Assembly (NCBI RefSeq): GCF_900115095.1
Contig: NZ_FOVH01000001.1
Span: 496,001-560,000 of the forward strand
Length of the DNA: 64,000 nt
Source of the DNA: Actinomadura madurae
GTDB taxonomy: Bacteria; Actinomycetota; Actinomycetes; Streptosporangiales; Streptosporangiaceae
Direction: 5' to 3'
Part shown: one piece after another, positions 58,349-64,000 of the stretch
How positions within the stretch are numbered: position 1 is the first letter of the stretch
Layout of the letters: the number at the start of each line of letters is the position of its first letter
The notes under the pieces: model-generated
Database searches by the model: none
Told to the model about the DNA's origin: nothing
The model's input: only the letters and a program-made list of their open reading frames with translations
Position numbers and translations under genes: made by a program

Positions 58349-60469
58349 ATGGCGCCGCGAGGCGAGGCGCCCGCCACCGATTCGGCGTCCCGGACCCTTG
58401 TCCTGGGCATAGACGGTGCCCGGCGCGTCGTGCAGTGCGGACCGAACGCCAAGGCGGTCCTCGGCCGTGCCCCCGGCGACCTGATCGGCCGCCCCGCCAC
58501 CGACCTGGTGGGCGACGAGGCGAAGGCCGAGCTGGAGGCGCTGCTGGAGCCGAACGACGCCGGCCAGGAGCGCAACGGCGTGATGGCCGTGCTGCGCGGC
58601 GACGACGGCGCGACCGCGAGCGCGCTCGTCACCGTCCAGCCGATGGTCGGCGGCGACACGGGCACGGCGCCCGCCGCGCTGCTGTTCGTCCGGGTCGAGC
58701 TGCCGCCGAGCGAGCGCTACCAGGACCCGGCGCTCATGCGGCGCGCGCTGATGGACGACCCGCTCACCCGGTTCGGCGCGACCCTCGACCTCGACCAGTC
58801 CGCCCGCGGGCTCGTCGACGTCGTCGTCCCGCACTTCTGCAACGCCGCGTCCGTGCTGGTGCTGGAGAGCCTGGTCGCCGCCGACGAGGTGCACACCGAG
58901 TCGGGCTCGGCGGTGCTGCGCCGCATCGCGGTCACCTCCGACGACGGCAACCCGGCGTGGACGTCCACGTTCCCCGTCGGCGAGGTGCTCGTCTTCCCGG
59001 AGGGCACCCCCTACCGGCAGGTGATGGAGACGGCCCGGCCCGTCCACCTGCCGCACATCGACCTCGACAGGGCGAGCGAGATCGGCCGCCTGTGGCGGCG
59101 CGGCCCGGCGGGCGAGCTGCTGTCCAACGTGTCGATGGTGCTGCTGCCGATGATCGCCCGCGACACGCTGCTCGGCTTCATCGCCTGCACCCGCGTCCCC
59201 GGGTTCCGCAAGTTCGACGCCTACGACGTCGAGATCGGCATGGAGTTCGCCGCCCGCGCCGCGATCGTGATCGACAACGCCCGGCGGTACAGCCGGGAGC
59301 GCGCGACCGCGCTGGCGCTGCAGCGCAGCCTGCTGCCGATGCGGCTGTCCGCGCCGTCCTCGGTCGAGGTCCGGCACCGCTACCTGCCGGGCAGCAAGCT
59401 CGTCGAGGTCGGCGGCGACTGGTACGAGTCGATCGCGCTGCCCGGCGCCCGCGTCGCCCTGATCGTCGGGGACGTGGCCGGGCACGGCGTCCGCGCCGCG
59501 GTGACGATGGGCCGGCTGCGCACCGCGCTGCACACGCTGGCGAACCTGGAGCTGCCGCCCGCCGACGCGCTGCACGTCATGCACGAGCTGATGATCGAGC
59601 TGGGCGAGCAGGAGCCGCACTTCGCGACCTGCGTGTACGCGGTCTACGACGCGACGACCGGCACCATCGAGATCGCGTCCGCCGGGCACCTGCCGCCGCT
59701 GCTCGCCGCGCCGGGCGGCGACAACGAGTACCTCCAGGTGCCGCCCGCGCCGCCGCTCGGCGTGGCCGGCGGCGCCGCCATCGAGAGCCGCGAGTTCACC
59801 GTCGAGGACGGCAGCCTCTTCGTCATCTACACCGACGGCCTCGTGGAGAACCGGGGCCGCGACATCGACGACGGCCTCGCCCGGCTGCAGCGGATCTTCG
59901 GGCCCGACTCGGTCGACCGCTCGATGGAGGACCTCGCCAAGGCCACCCTCGCCGGCGTCTACGCCGACCAGCACCGCGACGACATCGCCGTCCTCATCGC
60001 CCGGTTGCGCCGGCTCCCCGAGGACCGCTACGCGTCCTGGACGCTGCCCGCCGACCCCGCCGCCGTCCGCCGCGCCCGCGGCCTGGTCAGGGCGCGGCTG
60101 GAGGAGTGGGAGCTGGAGGAGCTCGACTACACCACCGAGCTGCTGGCGTCCGAGCTGATCACCAACGCGCTCCGCTACGCCCCCGGCCCGATCGAGCTGC
60201 GCCTCCTGCTGGAGCGCACGCTCGTCCTGGAGGTCCTGGACCGCTCCGCCGCGCTGCCCCGCCTCCGCCGCGCCGAGGACGACGACGAGAACGGCCGCGG
60301 CCTCCTCGTCGTCAGCCAGCTCGCCCACCGCTGGGGCACCCGCCGGACCGCCGCGGGCAAGGTCGTCTGGTGCGAGCAGATCGTCCCCGGCATCGACCCC
60401 GACGCCTCCGAGCAGGTCCCCGCCTGGCCGGACGAGGCCTGGCCGGGCGAGAACCACCACCGCGAGTAG
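58349..60469 (+). CDS. RsbU-like PP2C phosphatase with PAS, GAF and ATPase domains
   Basis: A 706-residue cytoplasmic protein. A PAS-like sensor covers about residues 15-110, a GAF domain about 140-290, and a SpoIIE/PP2C phosphatase about 330-540 ('SKLVEVGGDWYESIALPGAR', 'LIVGDVAGHGVRAAVTMGRL', 'FVIYTDGLVENRGRDIDDGL', 'HRDDIAVLIARLRRL', all metal-binding Asp motifs kept). The last 130 residues are an anti-sigma-type ATPase ('ELLASELITNALRYAPGPIE', 'ENGRGLLVVSQLAHRWG'). ATG 58349 has AGGTGA eight bases upstream; GTG 58304 is an in-frame alternative. It should act on anti-sigma-factor antagonists in a stress-sigma or development pathway. Confidence 0.88.
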   Translation: MAPRGEAPATDSASRTLVLGIDGARRVVQCGPNAKAVLGRAPGDLIGRPATDLVGDEAKAELEALLEPNDAGQERNGVMAVLRGDDGATASALVTVQPMVGGDTGTAPAALLFVRVELPPSERYQDPALMRRALMDDPLTRFGATLDLDQSARGLVDVVVPHFCNAASVLVLESLVAADEVHTESGSAVLRRIAVTSDDGNPAWTSTFPVGEVLVFPEGTPYRQVMETARPVHLPHIDLDRASEIGRLWRRGPAGELLSNVSMVLLPMIARDTLLGFIACTRVPGFRKFDAYDVEIGMEFAARAAIVIDNARRYSRERATALALQRSLLPMRLSAPSSVEVRHRYLPGSKLVEVGGDWYESIALPGARVALIVGDVAGHGVRAAVTMGRLRTALHTLANLELPPADALHVMHELMIELGEQEPHFATCVYAVYDATTGTIEIASAGHLPPLLAAPGGDNEYLQVPPAPPLGVAGGAAIESREFTVEDGSLFVIYTDGLVENRGRDIDDGLARLQRIFGPDSVDRSMEDLAKATLAGVYADQHRDDIAVLIARLRRLPEDRYASWTLPADPAAVRRARGLVRARLEEWELEELDYTTELLASELITNALRYAPGPIELRLLLERTLVLEVLDRSAALPRLRRAEDDDENGRGLLVVSQLAHRWGTRRTAAGKVVWCEQIVPGIDPDASEQVPAWPDEAWPGENHHRE

Positions 60470-60473
60470 CGCG

Positions 60474-60568
60474 CGCCACCTCTCGTGCCGGGCGCCACCT
60501 TTCGCGCCGGGCGCCACCTTTCGCGCCGGGCGTTACCTCTCGCGCCAGCCGTTACCTCTCGCGCCAGC
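60474..60568. repeat. Five copies of a 19-bp repeat that includes the 3' end of nadE
   Basis: A unit of consensus CGYYACCTYTCGCGCCRGS starts at 60474, 60493, 60512, 60531 and 60550, each 19 bases apart. The last copy lies across the nadE stop codon, and each unit read on the minus strand is a near-copy of the final codons G-W-R-E-R-stop. The array fills the gap between two convergent genes. Confidence 0.93.
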
Positions 60569-62348
60569 CGTTGGTGATGGGGAGGCGGCGGTCGCGGCCG
60601 AAGTTCTTCGGGGTGATCTTCGGGCCGGGCGGGTACTGGCGGCGCTTGTACTCGGCGATGTCGACCAGGCGGATGACGCGCTCGACGAGGGCCGGGTCGT
60701 GGCCGGCGGCGACCAGGGCGTCGCGGCCCATGTCGCCCTCGACGTAGTCGGTGAGCACCGGGTCGAGCTCGGCGTACTCGGGGAGGGAGTCGCGGTCGCG
60801 CTGGCCGGGGCGCAGCTCGGCGGACGGCTCCTTCTCGATGATCGCCTCCGGGATGGGCTCCTGCGCGAACCGGTGCAGCAGGGCCGGCTCGCGGCCCGCC
60901 TGGGCGTTGCGCCAGCGGGCGAGCTCCCAGACGGTGAGCTTGAAGACGTCCTTGATGGGGCCGAAGCCGCCCGCGGAGTCGCCGTAGAGGGTGGAGTACC
61001 CGGTCGCCAGCTCGCTCTTGTTGCCGCCGGTGAGGACCAGGTGGCCGTGCTCGTTGGACAGGCCCATCCACACGTTGGCGCGGATGCGGGCCTGGAGGTT
61101 CTCCTCGGCGAGGCCGTGCAGGTCCAGGTGCTTCTCGAACGCCTCCACCATTTCGGCGATGGGGACGATGCGGGAGTTGATCCCCTGCCGCTTGACGAGC
61201 TCCTCGGCGTCCACGACGGAGCCCTCGGAGGAGTAGCGGCTCGGCAGCAGGACGGCGTGGACGTTCTCCGGGCCGATCGCGTCCGTGGCGATGGTGGCGA
61301 CCAGGGCGGAGTCGATGCCGCCCGACAGGCCGAGGACGACCGAGCGGAAGCCGTTCTTGCGGACGTAGTCGCGGGTGCCGAGGACCAGCGCCGCGTAGAC
61401 CTCGGCCAGGTCGTCCAGGGGCTCGGCGGCGGCCGGCGGGAGGGCCGGGTAGGCGGGCAGCGGGTCCGGCGACAGGACGTGCCGGTCGATGGTGATCGTG
61501 GTGCCGTCCAGGGCGTCGACCGGCGTGCTGCCGGGTTCGCGCGACGGGTCGGCGGCGGGGAGCGTGAGGTCGGCGACGAGGAGGTGCTCGGTGAACTGGG
61601 GCGCGCGGGCGAGCGGGGTCCCGTCGGGGCCGACGATGACCGAGTCGCCGTCGAAGACGAGTTCGTCCTGGCCGCCGACCATGTTGACGTAGGCGAGCGC
61701 GCAGCCGGCCTCGCGGGCGCGTTCGGCGCACAGGTCGAGGCGGACGTCGTCCTTGTCGCGCTCGTAGGGGGAGGCGTTGATGGAGAGCAGCAGGCCCGCG
61801 CCGGACGCGTGGGTGACGCTGACCGGGCCGCCGTCCTGCCAGAGGTCCTCGCAGATGACGGTGGCCACGTCGACGCCGTGGACGCGGACGACGGGCAGCC
61901 GGTCGCCGCGCACGAAGATGCGGTACTCGTCGAACACCCCGTAGTTGGGGAGGTGGTGCTTGGCCGAGCGGACCAGGACCTCCCCTCCGTGCAGCCACGC
62001 GGCGCCGTCCAGCGGCGCCCCGGCGGGCTGCCCCGAGCGGGCGGCCCGCGCGGTGCGGCCGACCGTTCGCCGGTCGAGGTACCCGGTGACGACCGGCAGG
62101 TCGCCGAGGCCCTCGCCGGCGAGGCGGCGGGCGAGCCGTTCCAGCGCCCGCCGGGACGCCTCGACGAAGGACGTGCGCAGCGCGAGGTCCTCCACCGGGT
62201 AGCCGGTCAGCGCCATCTCCGGGAAGGCGACCAGGTGCGCGCCGGCGTCGGCGGCCCGCCTGGTCCATGCGACGACCTGGTCGGCGTTCCCGTCGAGGTC
62301 GCCGACGGTCGAGTTCACCTGCGCGAGCGCGATCCTGAGCTGTGCCAC
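60552..62348 (-). CDS. nadE: Glutamine-dependent NAD+ synthetase
   Basis: A 598-residue enzyme making NAD from nicotinic-acid adenine dinucleotide. The N-terminal nitrilase-type glutaminase has Glu44 ('AFPEMALTG'), Lys ('RSAKHHLPNYGVFDEYR') and Cys ('TVICEDLWQ') as its triad. The synthetase domain has the P-loop 'LGLSGGIDSALVATI' and 'TGGNKSELATGYSTLYGDSA'. GTG start, with TACCCT six bases upstream and no Shine-Dalgarno. The last codons are part of a 19-bp repeat. It is not adjacent to the NrtR-like operon. Confidence 0.95.
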   Translation of the reverse strand: MAQLRIALAQVNSTVGDLDGNADQVVAWTRRAADAGAHLVAFPEMALTGYPVEDLALRTSFVEASRRALERLARRLAGEGLGDLPVVTGYLDRRTVGRTARAARSGQPAGAPLDGAAWLHGGEVLVRSAKHHLPNYGVFDEYRIFVRGDRLPVVRVHGVDVATVICEDLWQDGGPVSVTHASGAGLLLSINASPYERDKDDVRLDLCAERAREAGCALAYVNMVGGQDELVFDGDSVIVGPDGTPLARAPQFTEHLLVADLTLPAADPSREPGSTPVDALDGTTITIDRHVLSPDPLPAYPALPPAAAEPLDDLAEVYAALVLGTRDYVRKNGFRSVVLGLSGGIDSALVATIATDAIGPENVHAVLLPSRYSSEGSVVDAEELVKRQGINSRIVPIAEMVEAFEKHLDLHGLAEENLQARIRANVWMGLSNEHGHLVLTGGNKSELATGYSTLYGDSAGGFGPIKDVFKLTVWELARWRNAQAGREPALLHRFAQEPIPEAIIEKEPSAELRPGQRDRDSLPEYAELDPVLTDYVEGDMGRDALVAAGHDPALVERVIRLVDIAEYKRRQYPPGPKITPKNFGRDRRLPITNGWRER

Positions 62349-62354
62349 CGTCCC

Positions 62355-62360
62355 AGGGTA
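62355..62360 (-). promoter_or_regulatory. -10 hexamer TACCCT of nadE
   Basis: On the minus strand TACCCT ends six bases before the GTG at 62348, with no ribosome-binding site between. Confidence 0.4.
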
Positions 62361-62380
62361 AATCGTCGGGTCCGGTTTCG

Positions 62381-63667
62381 TCACTCTGACGAGAAGGGTG
62401 TGTCGAGCGCCACGGTCCGCCGCCGCCTGAGCGCGGGGGCGAGCGCGAGCTGCGCCGCGGCGGCGCCCAGGGCCAGCCCCGCGCAGGTCAGCCACAGCGC
62501 GGGAGCGCCGCCGGCGCCGAGCAGCTGGGTGCCGCCGAGCGGCGCCAGCAGGAACCCGCCCGACCACGCCATCCCGTACAGGCCGCTGTACCGGCCGCGC
62601 AGGCCGGCGGGGGCCAGGTCGGCGACGACGGCCTGCAGGACGGACGCGGCCGTGATCTCCCCGAGCGTCCACACCAGGATCGTCGCGGTGTAGGCGGCCA
62701 GGGACGCGGCGAGCGCCGTCAGGCCGTAGCCGAGCGCGACCAGGACGAACCCCGCCACCATCACCAGGCTGTGGTCGCGCCGCGCCAGCCACGCGTTCAC
62801 CAGCGGCTGGACGATGATGATCAGCACCCCGTTCGCGGCGATCGCGAGGCCGTAGTCCTGCGGGCCGAGCCCCGCCTCCTTCATGGCGAGCGGCATCGTC
62901 GTCATGCCCTGCATGAGCACGAAGGTGTAGACGAGCGTGATCAGCACGTACGCCACCATCACCCGGTCGCGCAGCACGCGTCCGAACCCGCCGGCCCGCT
63001 CCGCGCGGGCGCCCCGCGCCCAGGTCTCGGGGACGGCGCGCCACACCAGCAGCCCGAAGGCGGCGCAGGTCACGGCGTCGATCCAGAACAGCCAGAGGAA
63101 CCCTTGGCGCGCGAGCGTCCCGCCGAGCACCATGGCGACCGCCCAGCCCAGGTTGACCGCCCAGAACAGCAGCCCGAACGCCCGCGGGCGGTCCCGCGGG
63201 GAGATGACGTCGGCCACCATCGCCTGCGACGCGGGCCGGTACATGTCCAGCAGCAGGCCGAGCAGCAGCGCCGCCGCGACGATCGCGGCGAGGCCCTCGG
63301 CGTAGCCGAGCGCGAGCATGGCCGCGCCGGTGCCGACGGTCGCCAGCGTCAGCGTGACGCGGCGGCCGATCCGGTCGGCGAGCGCGCCGCCCGCGAGCTG
63401 GCCGCCGAGGGACCCGGCGCCGAGGACGGCCATCACCATGCCCGCCTGGGTCAGCGACAGCCCGCGCGTCGTCGTCAGGTAGAGGCCGAGGAAGGGCTCG
63501 ACCATCGTCCCGAGCCGGTTGAGCAGCGTTCCCGCCCACAGGACCCAGAACGTCCGGGGCAGGCCGCCGACCTTGGGACGCAGGAACGCCGCGAACCGTC
63601 CCGGAGCAGGGTCGACAGGAGCGTCTTCCAGAGTGGTCACTCGCACGATGGTGAGGGCTCCGCGCAC
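62381..63667 (-). CDS. MFS transporter, 12-helix type
   Basis: A 428-residue transporter with 12 helices. 'GQLAGGALADRIGRRVTLTL' is motif A, and 'GLLLDMYRPASQAMVADVIS' and 'FGLLFWAVNLGWAVAMVLG' are typical of the YdeR/MdtH-like group of efflux proteins. The N-terminus has a short polar extension; the start GTG 63667 has GATTAT six bases upstream and no ribosome-binding site. It diverges from an ArsR-type gene over a 24-bp palindrome. Confidence 0.88.
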   Translation of the reverse strand: MRGALTIVRVTTLEDAPVDPAPGRFAAFLRPKVGGLPRTFWVLWAGTLLNRLGTMVEPFLGLYLTTTRGLSLTQAGMVMAVLGAGSLGGQLAGGALADRIGRRVTLTLATVGTGAAMLALGYAEGLAAIVAAALLLGLLLDMYRPASQAMVADVISPRDRPRAFGLLFWAVNLGWAVAMVLGGTLARQGFLWLFWIDAVTCAAFGLLVWRAVPETWARGARAERAGGFGRVLRDRVMVAYVLITLVYTFVLMQGMTTMPLAMKEAGLGPQDYGLAIAANGVLIIIVQPLVNAWLARRDHSLVMVAGFVLVALGYGLTALAASLAAYTATILVWTLGEITAASVLQAVVADLAPAGLRGRYSGLYGMAWSGGFLLAPLGGTQLLGAGGAPALWLTCAGLALGAAAAQLALAPALRRRRTVALDTPFSSE

Positions 63668-63676
63668 GCGGAGATA

Positions 63677-63700
63677 ATCATTTAGCCTGGGCTAAATGAT
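63677..63700. promoter_or_regulatory. Perfect 24-bp palindrome between ArsR-type regulator and MFS gene
   Basis: ATCATTTAGCC and GGCTAAATGAT are perfect inverted arms around TG. The right arm contains the ATG of the regulator (63696-63698), and TAGCCT inside it (63683-63688) ends seven bases before that ATG, an ideal -10 for a leaderless transcript. GATTAT for the divergent MFS gene (63674-63679, minus strand) overlaps the left edge. A bound repressor would cover both promoters. Confidence 0.85.
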
Positions 63701-64000
63701 CGAGTTCGTCCTCGCGCCGGACGACGTCGCCCGGGTCCGGTTCGCGTACTCGCCGCTGTGGGAGATGGTGCGCAGCCTGCGGGTCCTCGCCGATCCGTCG
63801 GGCCACGCGCTGCACCTCCCGTGGGTGCGCACCGTCCGGCCGCGGCTGCGCGGGCTCGGCATGGGCCCGCTGCGCGAGGTCGTCCAGCCCGCCGGGTACA
63901 TCCCGGACTTCCTCACCCCGCCGCCGCGCACGCCGCTGCCCGACATCGGCGCCGAGCTGGAGACCGTCCGCGCCACCCCGCCGGAGGTCGTCGCCGCCGA
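63696..64000 (+). CDS. ArsR-type regulator with DUF5937-like N-terminus, partial
   Basis: Open reading frame from ATG 63696 to the end of the window, about 101 residues. It starts 'MIEFVLAPDDVARVRFAYSP' and continues with 'LWEMVRSLRVLADPSGHAL', the opening of a group of actinomycete ArsR-family repressors that carry a DUF5937 region before a C-terminal winged helix. The DNA-binding part lies beyond the window. It is divergent from an MFS gene and its own start codon lies in the palindrome, so autorepression is expected. Confidence 0.78.
   Translation, partial: MIEFVLAPDDVARVRFAYSPLWEMVRSLRVLADPSGHALHLPWVRTVRPRLRGLGMGPLREVVQPAGYIPDFLTPPPRTPLPDIGAELETVRATPPEVVAA

Overview
This is a GC-rich, gene-dense chromosomal segment of a filamentous-type actinomycete. 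Several things point that way: very high third-position GC, many GTG and some TTG starts, F420-linked enzymes (an NADPH:F420 reductase and an LLM-class oxidoreductase), an LprG/P55-type lipoprotein-exporter pair, a DUF574-type methyltransferase, a Rv1733c-like protein, and many genes that look leaderless. The family is probably close to Actinomadura (Streptosporangiales). The genus is a guess from gene content; no rRNA or other marker is present. The window holds about 63 protein genes and one tRNA. No phage, insertion sequence or CRISPR array was seen.

Layout. 1-1174: end of a DHA2 exporter with a coupled MarR-like regulator. 1171-6016 (minus): complete five-gene branched-chain amino-acid-type ABC importer, every junction overlapping. 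6154-7682: MTH1187-type thiamine-binding protein, a small unknown, and a catalytically degenerate enoyl-CoA hydratase homologue. 7691-7971: repeats, hairpins and a tRNA-Met. 8129-10413: LprG-like lipoprotein coupled to a P55-like exporter. 10456-13787: Rv1733c-like protein, BKACE enzyme, secreted alpha/beta hydrolase. 13853-17980 (minus): a compact operon of Nudix-HTH regulator, J-domain/pseudokinase protein, VWA protein and divergent adenylosuccinate-synthetase-like enzyme, with a 27-bp palindrome in its promoter region. This is the best candidate for an undescribed system. 18170-25518: amino-acid permease with a repeat tail, gamma-glutamyltransferase, CutA, MpaB-type protein, DHA2 exporter. 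25630-32067: MarR, CsoR-like regulator, phosphatase, alanine dehydrogenase, methyltransferase, glycerate kinase, purine permease. 32227-39810: two regulators, a DUF5685 protein with an extraordinary Cys/Asp tail, CopC, a CopD-CtaG fusion and a two-component system. 39828-46426: F420 oxidoreductase, baeRF protein, membrane glycosyltransferase, a second two-component system with a coupled lipoprotein. 46427-54903: membrane hydrolase, HxlR/NmrA pair, LigD-type phosphoesterase with a dead ligase domain, HhH protein, methionine aminopeptidase, F420 reductase, potassium channel. 54996-64000: panB, DHA2 exporter with TetR, RsbU-type phosphatase, NAD synthetase, MFS exporter and the start of an ArsR-type regulator.

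Themes. Five MFS exporters occur; four are paired with a regulator (MarR, MarR, TetR, ArsR) and three of those pairs show clear palindromic operators. Many convergent gene pairs abut or overlap, leaving no room for a terminator; only a few intergenic gaps carry strong hairpins. About a dozen genes have a TANNNT-like -10 hexamer ending 6-8 nt before the start codon and no Shine-Dalgarno, as expected for leaderless transcripts. All family calls are from reading the sequence; no database search was run.
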